A DNA stretch of 57,864 nucleotides from Azoarcus taiwanensis (GTDB lineage Bacteria > Pseudomonadota > Gammaproteobacteria > Burkholderiales > Rhodocyclaceae), in contig NZ_WTVM01000008.1 of the NCBI RefSeq assembly GCF_012910885.1, positions 1-57,864 on the forward strand, given 5' to 3'. Positions 26,226-36,018 of this stretch are shown here, piece after piece (the stretch's first letter is position 1; each line of letters begins with the position of its first letter). Position numbers and translations under genes: made by a program. Under the pieces are notes generated by a model, which saw nothing but the letters and a program-made list of their open reading frames with translations, ran no database searches and was not told where the DNA came from.

Positions 26226-28061
26226 TCAGGGTTGCTTGAGACGCGCCTCGTGGGTGGCCATCCACAACTCCATCATCATCAGAACCCACACCATCTCGCC
26301 GTAATAGCCGGGGTGGGCTGGCAGGTGCGTGTCGAGCAGTTCGTCGATGAAGCCCGGCCGGATGATGCCGCGGGTCTTCAGGCTGGCGAGGGTGTCGCGG
26401 GCGAGCGCCCTGAGGCCGGGGTGTTGGCAGGTCCAGACGCCGAAGGGCAGGCCGAAACCGTGTTTTTTCTTGGCGATGATCTCGTCCGGCAGGAAGCCGC
26501 GCAGCGCTTCCTTGAAGAACCAGCGCAGGGTCAGGCCCTTGAGCTTCCAGTCTGGTGGGATGGAGAGCGAGAACTCCACGAGCTCATCCGATAGCAGCGG
26601 AAAACCGACATCCACGCCGGCCAGTTCGGTGGTGCCGACGACCTTGGGCAAGTCGTTGTCGGCAAGAGTGTACTTCCAGTCCCACTCGAGCATGCGGTTG
26701 ACCAGGTTGTCGGTGCCGGATGCGGCCCAGGTTGCGCGTTGCAGCGCGTGCGGGGCCTGGCGGTCGATGCGCGTGAGGAAGTCCGGTTCGAACAGATTGG
26801 CGGGGCCAAGACGTTCGAGCAGGTTGTACATGTTCAGGCGGTCGGGCATCGGCACCCTGGCCTGTTCGACGTAGCTCACCCCTTTCTTGATCAGCGGCAC
26901 GCGGTCCATGCCGGGCAGGCGCAGGGCGGGCTCGAGCGCGGCCTTGCGCATCAGGCCGGGGATGTGCTCGTACCAGCCGAAGATGCGTTGTTTGGCGTAG
27001 CGGACGTTGCCGCCGAAGAGTTCGTCGCCACCGTCGCCGGCCAGCAGCTTGGTGATGCCGTCGGCCTGGGCGCGACTGGCGCAGACCCATGCAGGCACCG
27101 CGGAAGAGTTGCCGAACGGCTGGTCATAGTGGGTGGCGACCTTGGGGATGCCGTCGAGCAGGTCGTCCGGGGTGACGTAGTACTCGCGGTGGTCCACGCC
27201 AAAGCGCTTGGCGGCGATACGCGCGTATTCCATCTCGTCGTACCCGCTCGCATCGAATCCGATGGAGTAGGACCGTGCGGGCTGACCCAGCACCTTGGTG
27301 AGCATGCCGGCGACCGTGGAGCTGTCGGTGCCGCCGGAGAGAAAACACCCCACTTCGCCGCTCTCGGCCTCACGTGCCACCGAGGCTTGCACGATGTCGA
27401 GAAACTGCTGCTTGCGCGCTTCCAGGTCGCCGAATTCGTGCTCATAAAAGCGCGGCTGCCACCAGCGGGCGGCTTCGCAGGCCTCGGGCGACCAGTCGAG
27501 TTGGTGGGCGGCATCCAGCCGGCGAACACCCTGGAAGATGGTCTCGGGTGCGGGGATGACGTGAAAGTAGAGGTAATCGTAGATCGCTTGCGGCAAGATC
27601 TCACGATTGCCGCCGGGTAGCGCATCGGCGCGGTCGGAGAAGGCGAGGGTGCTGTTCAGGGCCGAGTAGCAGAGTGGCCGGGTGCCGAAACGGTCGGTGA
27701 TGAGCGTCGCGCGCGGCCGTGCGGTGTCGAGCAGCACCACCGAGAATCGTCCCTTGGCGTGCGTGGGTGTGGCTTCGCCCCAGCGTTCAAGTGCCTCCAG
27801 CCATGCGGCAGCCGGACCGACACGGCGGGCGAGGGCGTCGAGCTCGTCGGAACCGAAAAGCGGCAGCCCCCCGACCAGGCAGATCATCGGGCCGGCACGG
27901 TGGGCCGAGACGTGCTTGTCGTGCGCGACGAAGCCGCCTTCGAATTCGATCAGCGCATATTCGGCGCGGTCTATGGCGCTGAGGTCAGTCTGGGCTTTGG
28001 CAGAAGTGGCGGCAATCGAGCCGAAGATGCGTGCGGACAAGAGCTGCTCCATAGTCGGCAC
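26226..28061 (-). CDS. asparagine synthase-like amidotransferase without N-terminal Cys
   Basis: 611 aa; ATG at 28052 (MEQLLSARIFG) is an equally good start. The N-terminal glutaminase-like half retains KGRFSVVLLD and ITDRFGTRPLCYS, but Cys2 is absent. The synthetase half has the PP-loop FLSGGTDSST (242-248) and LLAGDGGDELFGGN, the usual AsnB signature, and KKKHGFGLPFGVW near the end. It should adenylate a carboxylate and form an amide with an amine or ammonia. It is related to the amidotransferases described as exosortase A associated. Position next to the carrier protein, ligase and decarboxylase suggests a common product. Confidence 0.87.
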   Translation of the reverse strand: MPTMEQLLSARIFGSIAATSAKAQTDLSAIDRAEYALIEFEGGFVAHDKHVSAHRAGPMICLVGGLPLFGSDELDALARRVGPAAAWLEALERWGEATPTHAKGRFSVVLLDTARPRATLITDRFGTRPLCYSALNSTLAFSDRADALPGGNREILPQAIYDYLYFHVIPAPETIFQGVRRLDAAHQLDWSPEACEAARWWQPRFYEHEFGDLEARKQQFLDIVQASVAREAESGEVGCFLSGGTDSSTVAGMLTKVLGQPARSYSIGFDASGYDEMEYARIAAKRFGVDHREYYVTPDDLLDGIPKVATHYDQPFGNSSAVPAWVCASRAQADGITKLLAGDGGDELFGGNVRYAKQRIFGWYEHIPGLMRKAALEPALRLPGMDRVPLIKKGVSYVEQARVPMPDRLNMYNLLERLGPANLFEPDFLTRIDRQAPHALQRATWAASGTDNLVNRMLEWDWKYTLADNDLPKVVGTTELAGVDVGFPLLSDELVEFSLSIPPDWKLKGLTLRWFFKEALRGFLPDEIIAKKKHGFGLPFGVWTCQHPGLRALARDTLASLKTRGIIRPGFIDELLDTHLPAHPGYYGEMVWVLMMMELWMATHEARLKQP

Positions 28062-28175
28062 GAGGCCGAATCATCATCGGCGAATGGTCGGCCAAATTGG
28101 ATGACATATCAAGCGAGGAAGTCACGAAACAGCGTTTTGTGGCGGACGATGGTGAGTGCCCGGTGTTGGGCTTTT

Positions 28176-28247
28176 TTCGCGGCTTACGCCGCTCCCACAG
28201 GTAGTGGGAGCGTTTGTGGGAGGGGTGGGAGCGGCGTGAGCCGCGAA
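28176..28247. repeat. REP pair (REPIN) upstream of RAYT
   Basis: ttcgcggcttacgccgctcc (28176-28195) faces its inverted copy ggagcggcgtgagccgcgaa (28228-28247) across a G-rich spacer. The pair ends 24 bases before the RAYT start codon and is the left bracket of that gene. Confidence 0.92.
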
Positions 28248-28271
28248 GGTTTCCGATAAAATGCTGTGGTC

Positions 28272-28727
28272 ATGAATGCGCAGTCTCATCTTCTCCGAAA
28301 AGGCCGCTTCTCTGAAACTGGACGTATCTATCTCGTGACCACCGTCATACGTGAAAGAGCGCCCGTATTCAGCGACTTGCAGATTGCACGAACTGCCATC
28401 GCCCAGTTACGTCATGTGACAAATGCCTTTGCGTGCGAGACGCTCGCCTTTGTGCTCATGCCAGATCATCTGCACTGGTTGGTGCAGTTGAACCGGGCCG
28501 AGTTGTCGCGAGCAGTCGGGGCATTCAAGGCAAACTCGGCTCGGCAGGTCAATCTCAGGCTTCGAATGAATGGGCAGGCTTTACGGCAGAAGGGCTTTCA
28601 TGATCATGCGCTACGACGGGAGGAGAGTCTGCTTGATCTGGCCCGGTACGTCGTGATGAATCCCGTTCGGGCTGGCTTGGTGCGGAGACCCGGTGAGTAT
28701 CCACATTGGGATGCCTTTTGGGTTTGA
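28272..28727 (+). CDS. REP-associated tyrosine transposase (RAYT)
   Basis: 151 aa from ATG 28272 (GTG 28266 is possible). It is a Y1 transposase of the IS200-like/REP-associated class. The HUH metal-binding motif is His-Leu-His in LMPDHLHWLVQ, and the catalytic Tyr is in LARYVVMNPVRAGLV. It nicks and joins single-stranded DNA at REP hairpins. It is bracketed by REP pairs at 28176-28247 and 28756-28818 that share the same arm as all the other REP loci in the window, which makes it their likely mobiliser. Length and motifs are intact, so it may be active. Confidence 0.92.
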   Translation: MNAQSHLLRKGRFSETGRIYLVTTVIRERAPVFSDLQIARTAIAQLRHVTNAFACETLAFVLMPDHLHWLVQLNRAELSRAVGAFKANSARQVNLRLRMNGQALRQKGFHDHALRREESLLDLARYVVMNPVRAGLVRRPGEYPHWDAFWV

Positions 28728-28755
28728 GCGTGTTGCGGCGCGCTCGACGGTGGAG

Positions 28756-28818
28756 TTCGCGGCTTACGCCGCTCCTACAGGTGGTGGTGGCGCTTGTGGC
28801 AGGGGTGTGTGCCGCGAA
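28756..28818. repeat. REP pair (REPIN) downstream of RAYT
   Basis: ttcgcggcttacgccgctcc (28756-28775) is followed by a shortened inverted arm ending gtgtgtgccgcgaa (28805-28818). The second arm has lost the central gagcggc block. It lies 28 bases after the RAYT stop and 13 bases before the end of the decarboxylase gene. Confidence 0.88.
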
Positions 28819-28831
28819 TGCTCGACAACAC

Positions 28832-30073
28832 TTACACCAGCACCTCCACCACCTCCGGATGCCCCAGAAACCGTTGCGGGCTGGCGCTCGCGCCGTAGGC
28901 GCCGGACTGGAAGACCACGACGAGATCGCCTTCCTGCGCATGGCCGAGCGGCATCTTGTCACCGAGCAGGTCGAGCGGTGTACACAGCGGGCCGACCACC
29001 GAGGCGGGTTCGACGCCGTCTGGCGGGGTCATGCGGTTGCCGATGGCGACCGGGTAGTTCTTGCGGATGACCTGGCCGAAGTTGCCGGAGGCGGAGAGGT
29101 GATGATGCAGACCGCCGTCGGTGACCAGGAAGGTCTGGCCGCGCGAGATCTTGCGGTCGAGCACGCGGGCGACGTAGATGCCCGCCTCGCCAACGAAGTA
29201 GCGACCAAGCTCGAGTACGATCTCGGCGTCGGGCAACTTGTCGGCTGCTTCCGCGACGATGGTGGCGAGATTGTCACCGATGGGGGCGAGGTCAAGGGGT
29301 TGTTCGCCAGGAAAGTACGGAATGCCGAAACCGCCGCCGAGGTTGAGAAAACGCACTGGTGACGGGGCATGTTCGGCCAGGCGTAGCGCAAGGTCGAAGC
29401 ACTTGCGTTGGGCCTCGACGATGGCCTCCGGGCGCAGGTTTTGCGAGCCGGCGAAAAGGTGGAAACCCTCGAAGGCGAGGCCGGCGCGGCCGATGGCTTG
29501 CAGCAGTTCCGGCACGGCCTCGGCGTCGACGCCAAACTGCTTGGGCCCGCCGCCCATTTTCATGCCCGAAGCCTTGAGCTCGAAATCCGGATTGACGCGC
29601 ACCGACACCCTTGCGGGCAAACCCAGCTCGGCCGACGCGGCGTCGAGAATCGGCACCTCGCGCGGTGATTCGATGTTGACCATTATGCCGGCGGCGACCG
29701 CCTGGCGAAGCTCAGCGTCGGTTTTCCCGGGGCCGGCGAAGCTGATCTCCTGTGGGTTGGCTCCGGCGTCGAGCGCGACCATGAGCTCTCCGGCCGAGGC
29801 GACGTCGATGCCGTCCACCAGCCTGGCCATGTGGCACACCAGCGCCGGCATGGGGTTGGCTTTCATCGCGTAATGCAGCTTGATGCTGGCGGGCAGCGCG
29901 GCGCGCAGCGTCGCGACGCGGGCATCGAGCAGCCGGCGGTCGTAGGCGTAGAAGGGGGTGCGGCCGACACGAGCGGCGAGTCGGCTCAACGGCTGGCCGC
30001 CGATGAGGAGTTCGCCGTCGGCGCTTTGAAACTGGGCGATCGGGGCGTGTTCAGGCGTCTTGCGGTCGGTCAT
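28832..30073 (-). CDS. PLP-dependent decarboxylase, exosortase A system-associated
   Basis: 413 aa from the ATG at 30073 (MTDRKTPEHAP); the frame is open to 30280 but that part overlaps the ligase gene. It is a fold-III (alanine racemase-like) ornithine/diaminopimelate decarboxylase relative, matching the exosortase A associated family (TIGR03099 type). The PLP lysine is Lys71 in HYAMKANPMP. NLGGGFGIPYF is the phosphate-binding glycine loop, and VVGPLCTPLDLL places the active-site Cys from the second subunit. It overlaps the ligase stop by 23 bases. It probably decarboxylates an amino acid, free or carrier-bound, to an amine for decoration of the glycan; the substrate is unknown. Confidence 0.92.
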   Translation of the reverse strand: MTDRKTPEHAPIAQFQSADGELLIGGQPLSRLAARVGRTPFYAYDRRLLDARVATLRAALPASIKLHYAMKANPMPALVCHMARLVDGIDVASAGELMVALDAGANPQEISFAGPGKTDAELRQAVAAGIMVNIESPREVPILDAASAELGLPARVSVRVNPDFELKASGMKMGGGPKQFGVDAEAVPELLQAIGRAGLAFEGFHLFAGSQNLRPEAIVEAQRKCFDLALRLAEHAPSPVRFLNLGGGFGIPYFPGEQPLDLAPIGDNLATIVAEAADKLPDAEIVLELGRYFVGEAGIYVARVLDRKISRGQTFLVTDGGLHHHLSASGNFGQVIRKNYPVAIGNRMTPPDGVEPASVVGPLCTPLDLLGDKMPLGHAQEGDLVVVFQSGAYGASASPQRFLGHPEVVEVLV

Positions 30074-31670
30074 TGTTCTGCAGCCGTTCCAGGTATTCGG
30101 TGGAAAGTGTCTTGCGGTCGATCTTGCCGTTGGGATTGCGCGGCAGTGGGCCCGGGCGCACCTGCACATGGGTAGGCACCATGTAGGCGGGCATGCGGGT
30201 GCGGCACTCGGCGAGCAAGGCAAGCATATCCAGATCGCCACCTTCCGGCGGCGTGACGATGATGCAGATGGCCTGGCCAAGGGTGTCGTGCGGTACGCCG
30301 AAGGCGGCGCATTCGCCGACCATGCGGGTGGCGTAGAGAACTTCCTCGACCTCGGTGGGGCTCACGCGATAGCCGGAGGTCTTCATCATCTCGTCGCGAC
30401 GGCCGATGAAGTAGAGGTAGCCCTCTTCATCCATGCGCACGTTGTCGCCGGAGAAGACCGCGATCTCGGGCAGAACCAGCCCGGATTCGCGTCCACCGAC
30501 GCCGGCCGGCAGTGGCTTGAAGCGCTCGGCGGTTTTCTCCGGGTCGTTCCAGTAGCCTTGGGCCACCAGAGCGCCGCGTTGGACGAGCTCGCCGGGTTCG
30601 TTCGGTGCGCAGGGGCTGCCGTCGTCGCGCAAGACCAGCACTTCGGAGTTGGGGATGGCCTTGCCGATGGAGTCCGGCCGGCGGTCGACCTCTTCGGGCG
30701 GCAGGTAGGTGGCCCGGAAGGCTTCGGTGAGGCCGTACATCAGGTAGGGGCGTGTGGCAGGCAGCATGCCACGCAGCCGGGTGAGCGTCTCGAGCGGCAT
30801 GCGGCCGCCGGTGTTGGCGATGTAGCGCAGGTGCTCTGCGATGGACGCTGGCCATTCGAGCTGGGAGAGCTGAATCCACAACGGAGGCACCGCGGTGAGA
30901 CCGGTAATCTGTTCGCGTTCCATTGCCTTGATGACGTCGCGCGGCATCAGGTAGTTGAGCAGCACGACGCGGGCCCCGGCGTGAAATGCGGTAGTGAGCT
31001 GCGAGAAGCCTGCGTCGAAGGATAGTGGCAGCGCGGCGAGCAAGGTATCGTCGGCGCGGTTCTCGAGGTACTGCGCGACGCTCTTCCCGCCGGTGACCAT
31101 GTTCCGGTGCGATAACACCACGCCCTTGGGGCGGCCGGTACTGCCGGAGGTGTAGAGGATGGCTGCGACGTCGGTGTCGATGACGCGATGGCCTTGAGCC
31201 GATGGCGCCTCGAGCAGCGCTGCCCAGGCGTGGGTCGTGGTGCCGGCGATTTCGGGCAGGCTGTCGGCGGCGCCGGTGACGACGAGATGGCGCAGATCGT
31301 GGCATTCGGCGAGTGTTTCTACCAGTGTGGTCGCGCGTTCGGGCGAGGTAATCAGCGCACGCACGTTGCAGTCACGCAGGATATGGCCTACCTGCTCGGG
31401 CTTGAGAATCGGGTTGATCGGTACGAATACGCCACCGGCCGCGCTGGCGCCGAAGAAGGCTGCTACCGTTTCGAAGCGCTTGTCGAGATAGATCGCGACC
31501 CGCTCGCCGCGAGACAGGCCGAGATGGAGCAGGCCGTTTGCGACGCTGCCCACCAGGTCTTCGAGCTCACCGTAGCTGAGGGTGTCTTGGGCGAAGGTCA
31601 GTGCCGACGCGTCGGGCGCGCGCGATGCGGAGGCCTGGATCAGCTGGTGCAGCAGGTGGGTGTGGTTCAT
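30051..31670 (-). CDS. AMP-forming acyl ligase, exosortase A system-associated
   Basis: 539 aa adenylate-forming enzyme of the exosortase A associated ligase family (TIGR03098 type). Motifs: YTSGSTGRPKGVV from residue 173 (AMP/phosphate loop), MYGLTEAFRATYLPP (adenine and acyl pocket), a GDNVRMDEEGYLYFIGRRDEMMKTSGYRV hinge region seen in parts, and the C-terminal catalytic Lys in NPNGKIDRKTL. It activates an acid as an acyl-adenylate and should load the carrier protein at 25937, much as DltA loads DltC. The gene overlaps the decarboxylase gene, so ligase and decarboxylase are made together. The acid is not known. Confidence 0.92.
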   Translation of the reverse strand: MNHTHLLHQLIQASASRAPDASALTFAQDTLSYGELEDLVGSVANGLLHLGLSRGERVAIYLDKRFETVAAFFGASAAGGVFVPINPILKPEQVGHILRDCNVRALITSPERATTLVETLAECHDLRHLVVTGAADSLPEIAGTTTHAWAALLEAPSAQGHRVIDTDVAAILYTSGSTGRPKGVVLSHRNMVTGGKSVAQYLENRADDTLLAALPLSFDAGFSQLTTAFHAGARVVLLNYLMPRDVIKAMEREQITGLTAVPPLWIQLSQLEWPASIAEHLRYIANTGGRMPLETLTRLRGMLPATRPYLMYGLTEAFRATYLPPEEVDRRPDSIGKAIPNSEVLVLRDDGSPCAPNEPGELVQRGALVAQGYWNDPEKTAERFKPLPAGVGGRESGLVLPEIAVFSGDNVRMDEEGYLYFIGRRDEMMKTSGYRVSPTEVEEVLYATRMVGECAAFGVPHDTLGQAICIIVTPPEGGDLDMLALLAECRTRMPAYMVPTHVQVRPGPLPRNPNGKIDRKTLSTEYLERLQNNDRPQDA

Positions 31671-31874
31671 GGTCTGTCCGAGTCTTTATGACAAGTCTGT
31701 GGAAGTTTAGAGCATCGCCTCCCGGGTGGGTGTGGCAAATTGCTGGCTTGCGGCCTGTTCACCCGCCTCCTGCCTAGCGATTGAGCGGCGTCGCTGGGCT
31801 GATTCTTCCCGGTCGCCCCATGTAAAAGGCGAAGAACTCGTGTGACCGCGCCTCTTGTGTTCGATCGCCGGCAG

Positions 31875-32564
31875 TCAGCCCGGCGGTGCAAGCCTGAGCG
31901 TCGGGCGGCTGGGCGCGCTGGCGCTCAAATGGAGGTAGGGAGGCTGACCGAGCAGGGAGAGCTGCCACTTACCGATGACGACGAATGTCGCAGTGGTGAT
32001 ATCGCGCAGGCCGAGGCGCTTGTGTGAAGCAAGCGATGCCGGGTTGAAGGCCGATATCCGGGACACCGACCAGCGCTTGCCGGTGTCGAGCATGTGGCGG
32101 TTGGCTGCGTCCCAAAGGCGTGAGAACGTGCGGCCGATGCGATAGCGCGGTTCGACATACACGTCGAAATCCCAAACGCAGGTATCGGGCGAGGCGAGCT
32201 CGTAACGGCAGCGCACCTCGTCCTCTTCGTAGGCGTTTTCCATCAGCCAGAGAAAACCGGCGAACTCCTCGCGCATGTATGCGCCGAAGCACAAGGCGCC
32301 GTCCGCATAGCGACGGGCGATCACCTCGGGTGGCCGTGGGAAGGCTGCTACCGCCGGATCGTGTTCAGGCACGGGGCGAATGACGAGTGCCGCACCCGGG
32401 CGTTCCTTCTCGGGGGGGGGCTCGCCGACCGGTTGGGCGACGAGGTAATAGCGGATGATCCGCGCCCGGTCCCGCGTCAGCCGCGACAGAGCATGCGCTG
32501 CCGCATACCACAGGCCGTTTGCGAGCCCGAGCTCGGCGATCGAGTGTCGAAGGCGCGCCAGCAT
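31875..32564 (-). CDS. GNAT-fold acetyltransferase-like protein
   Basis: 229 aa. The middle reads FGAYMREEFAGFLWLMEN, then WDFDVYVEPRYRIGRTFSRLWDAAN, the beta4-alpha3 region of the GNAT fold with a weak version of the acyl-CoA loop, and SRISAFNPASLASHKRLGL, which is the conserved C-terminal GNAT pattern. It is likely the transferase that moves an acyl group in the carrier-protein pathway, as it is encoded immediately upstream of the ligase on the same strand with a 204-base gap. That gap holds no further gene. The fold call is good; donor and acceptor are inferred. Confidence 0.75.
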   Translation of the reverse strand: MLARLRHSIAELGLANGLWYAAAHALSRLTRDRARIIRYYLVAQPVGEPPPEKERPGAALVIRPVPEHDPAVAAFPRPPEVIARRYADGALCFGAYMREEFAGFLWLMENAYEEDEVRCRYELASPDTCVWDFDVYVEPRYRIGRTFSRLWDAANRHMLDTGKRWSVSRISAFNPASLASHKRLGLRDITTATFVVIGKWQLSLLGQPPYLHLSASAPSRPTLRLAPPG

Positions 32565-32585
32565 TGCCCGCGTCTAGCGCCGCAG

Positions 32586-32657
32586 TTCGCGGCTTACGCC
32601 GCTCCCACCCTTCCCACAAGCGCCTCCAGCACTTATGGGGGCGGAGTAAGCCGCGAA
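32586..32657. repeat. REP pair (REPIN)
   Basis: ttcgcggcttacgccgctcc (32586-32605) and inverted gcggagtaagccgcgaa (32641-32657); the second arm has lost part of the gagcggcg block. It is the first of two REP pairs in the 262-base gap between the GNAT-like gene and argB. Confidence 0.9.
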
Positions 32658-32702
32658 TGCCAGCGCCCCATTGGGCACTAGCGCGCGCCTCTCAGGCAGC
32701 TT

Positions 32703-32774
32703 TTCGCGGCTCACGCCGCTCCTACCTTTCCCACAAGCGCCTCCAGCACCTGTAGGAGCGGCGTAAGCCGCGAA
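32703..32774. repeat. REP pair (REPIN)
   Basis: ttcgcggctcacgccgctcc (32703-32722) and inverted ggagcggcgtaagccgcgaa (32755-32774). The spacer (ttcccacaagcgcctccagc) is the same as in the preceding pair at 32586, so the two are recent tandem relatives. It lies 52 bases before the argB stop. Confidence 0.92.
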
Positions 32775-32826
32775 AGGCCGTGTGGTGTGCTCATTCAGGT
32801 TGCGCATCATCCGTGCGTAGCTGCCT

Positions 32827-33843
<1,017 letters not shown>

Positions 33844-33944
33844 TCAACGCAGCACAGCGCCCGCATAATTTCACGGGAAACTGAGCCTCGTGATGGTAGC
33901 ATCGCGCCTGTTCTGCGAAGTATGCGTTTGGAAAAGGATTGCGG

Positions 33945-35288
33945 ATGAACGTCACGGTTTTCGGCACGGGTTACGTTGGTCTCGTAACGGGTGCTTGTCT
34001 TGCCGACGTTGGGCACAACGTCATGTGCATCGATATCGACGAAGCCAAGATCGAGGGGCTTAAACAAGGGCGGATTCCGATCTACGAACCCGGCCTCGAG
34101 CCAATGGTTTTGCGCAACCATGAGGAAGGCCGCCTGCACTTCACGACGGATGCAGCCGAGGGCGTGAAATTTGGTGCGTTGCAGTTCATCGCTGTGGGTA
34201 CGCCACCCGATGAGGACGGCTCGGCCGATCTGCAGTACGTGCTGGCAGTGGCGCGCACGATCGGCGAGCACATGGACGACTACAAGGTGATCATCGACAA
34301 GTCCACCGTGCCGGTGGGAACGGCCGACAAGGTGCGCACTGTGGTCGCCGGCGTGTTGGCCGAACGCGGCACGGATCTGCCGTTCGACGTGTGCTCGAAC
34401 CCGGAGTTCCTCAAAGAAGGTGCGGCGATCGAGGACTTTACGAAGAGCGCCCGCATCGTCGTGGGCACCGACTCGGAACGGGTACGCGAACTGATGCGCG
34501 AATGCTACGCGCCCTATAGCCGCAACCACGACAAACTCATGTTCATGGATGTGCGCGCGGCGGAACTCACCAAGTACGCAGCCAATGCGATGCTGGCGAC
34601 CAAGATCAGTTTCATGAACGAGATCGCGAACCTTGCGGAAAGGCTGGGCGCGGATGTGGAGCAGGTTCGCCTCGGCATCGGCTCCGACCCGCGCATCGGT
34701 TACCACTTCATCTACCCTGGCTGTGGCTACGGCGGCTCGTGCTTCCCAAAGGACGTGCAGGCGCTAGCTCGGACCGCGGTGCAGGTGGGTTATGAGCCGG
34801 AACTGCTGAATGCAGTCGAGGCTGTGAACAATCGCCAGAAGCAAGTGCTTTTCGACAAACTCAGCCAGGCGTTTGACGGTGATCTGACGGGTCGTACGAT
34901 CGCTGTCTGGGGCTTATCCTTCAAACCCAACACCGATGACATGCGCGCGGCGCCCAGCCGGGTCCTGATGGAGTCTCTCTGGGATGCGGGAGCGAGGGTA
35001 CGTGCGTTCGACCCGGAGGCCATGCACGAGACCATCCGGATCTACGGCGAACGCGACGGCCTCACGCTGGTGGAGCACCCCAATGAGGCCGTCGAGGGTG
35101 CCGACGCGCTGGTCGTGTGCACCGAATGGAAGCAGTTCCGCACCGTCGATTTCACTTGGCTCAAGAGCAAGCTCAAGCATCCGGTGCTGGTCGACGGCCG
35201 CAACATGTACGACCCCCGCCAGGTCAAGGCCGCGGGTTTGATGTACTACGCCATCGGCCGTGCGGATTCGCTCAAGCCGGTGATGTGA
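33945..35288 (+). CDS. ugd: UDP-glucose 6-dehydrogenase
   Basis: 447 aa from the ATG at 33945; AAAGGA lies about 7 bases upstream. It oxidises UDP-glucose to UDP-glucuronate in two steps. The NAD-binding start is [21 protein letters not shown], the catalytic Cys266 is in YGGSCFPKD, and Lys210/Asn214 lie in [13 protein letters not shown]-glucuronate is a precursor for acidic exopolysaccharide, so the gene fits the neighbouring locus even though it is separated by argB. It converges with hsp20 across two REP pairs. Confidence 0.97.
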   Translation: MNVTVFGTGYVGLVTGACLADVGHNVMCIDIDEAKIEGLKQGRIPIYEPGLEPMVLRNHEEGRLHFTTDAAEGVKFGALQFIAVGTPPDEDGSADLQYVLAVARTIGEHMDDYKVIIDKSTVPVGTADKVRTVVAGVLAERGTDLPFDVCSNPEFLKEGAAIEDFTKSARIVVGTDSERVRELMRECYAPYSRNHDKLMFMDVRAAELTKYAANAMLATKISFMNEIANLAERLGADVEQVRLGIGSDPRIGYHFIYPGCGYGGSCFPKDVQALARTAVQVGYEPELLNAVEAVNNRQKQVLFDKLSQAFDGDLTGRTIAVWGLSFKPNTDDMRAAPSRVLMESLWDAGARVRAFDPEAMHETIRIYGERDGLTLVEHPNEAVEGADALVVCTEWKQFRTVDFTWLKSKLKHPVLVDGRNMYDPRQVKAAGLMYYAIGRADSLKPVM

Positions 35289-35295
35289 GAGTCGA

Positions 35296-35367
35296 TTCGC
35301 GGCTTACGCCGCTCCCACCCCAGCCGCATACGCGTCCACTACCTGTAGGAGCGGCGTAAGCCGCGAA
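35296..35367. repeat. REP pair (REPIN)
   Basis: ttcgcggcttacgccgctcc (35296-35315) and inverted ggagcggcgtaagccgcgaa (35348-35367). It begins 7 bases after the ugd stop and is the first of a tandem of two in the convergent gap with hsp20. Confidence 0.93.
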
Positions 35368-35413
35368 CAGCAGCGGTGGAGTCGGACGCCCGCATTCGGA
35401 TCGGGCGCAGGCT

Positions 35414-35485
35414 TTCGCGGCTTACGCCGCTCCTACCCGCACCGCAAACGCTTCCACGGCCTGTAGGATCGGCGTAAGCCGCGAA
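35414..35485. repeat. REP pair (REPIN)
   Basis: ttcgcggcttacgccgctcc (35414-35433) and inverted ggatcggcgtaagccgcgaa (35466-35485), with one mismatch between arms. It ends 14 bases from the hsp20 stop. With the pair at 35296 it fills most of the 211-base convergent gap, and could act as the bidirectional transcript end. Confidence 0.93.
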
Positions 35486-35499
35486 GCGCGGCTGCCGGC

Positions 35500-35919
35500 T
35501 CAGTCGATGGCTAGCCGCTTGGCCTGTGCGGCGGCTTTCTTGGGCAGGGTGAGCTCGAGGACGCCGTCGTTGAAGCGGGCGTTGGCTTTGGATTCATCGA
35601 CTTCTTGGCCGAGCTGGAAGCTGCGGGACACCTTGCCGAAGTAGCGCTCGGTGCGCAGTACGCGTTCGCCGTCCTTGATTTCCTTCTCCTGTTTGCGCTC
35701 TGCGGAGATGGAAACGACCGGTCCGTCGATGTGGACATGGATGTCCTCCTTGCGCACACCGGGTAGCTCCGCATGCACCTGATAGCCATCGGCATCTTCC
35801 TTGACGTCGACCCGCATCTCGGGCGCCTCAACCGCGCCGCCGCTGCCGTATTCGACGGGACGAACGAAGAAGCCACGGAAGAAATCGTCGAGAGGATCGC
35901 GACGGGTGATGTTTGCCAT
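35500..35919 (-). CDS. Hsp20/alpha-crystallin family small heat-shock protein
   Basis: 139 aa. The start MANITRRDPLDDFFRGFFV is followed by the alpha-crystallin domain: MRVDVKEDADGYQVHAELPG, DIHVHIDGPVVSISAERKQ, and the conserved GVLELTLPKK near the C-terminus, ending with a short IXI-like tail (LAID). The protein binds unfolding proteins and holds them for refolding. An AGGAGG-type ribosome binding site (cctcctt in the plus strand, 35928-35934) precedes the ATG. It converges with ugd and stands alone. Confidence 0.93.
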   Translation of the reverse strand: MANITRRDPLDDFFRGFFVRPVEYGSGGAVEAPEMRVDVKEDADGYQVHAELPGVRKEDIHVHIDGPVVSISAERKQEKEIKDGERVLRTERYFGKVSRSFQLGQEVDESKANARFNDGVLELTLPKKAAAQAKRLAID

Positions 35920-36018
35920 GATCAGCCTCCTTGTTTCGTGTGGGTTGCCCTTTCGGGTTCAATACGAATATAGGTTCGGCAACCGGGATTTCAAGGGGGT
36001 AAGGCCTCTTGCGCCGAC

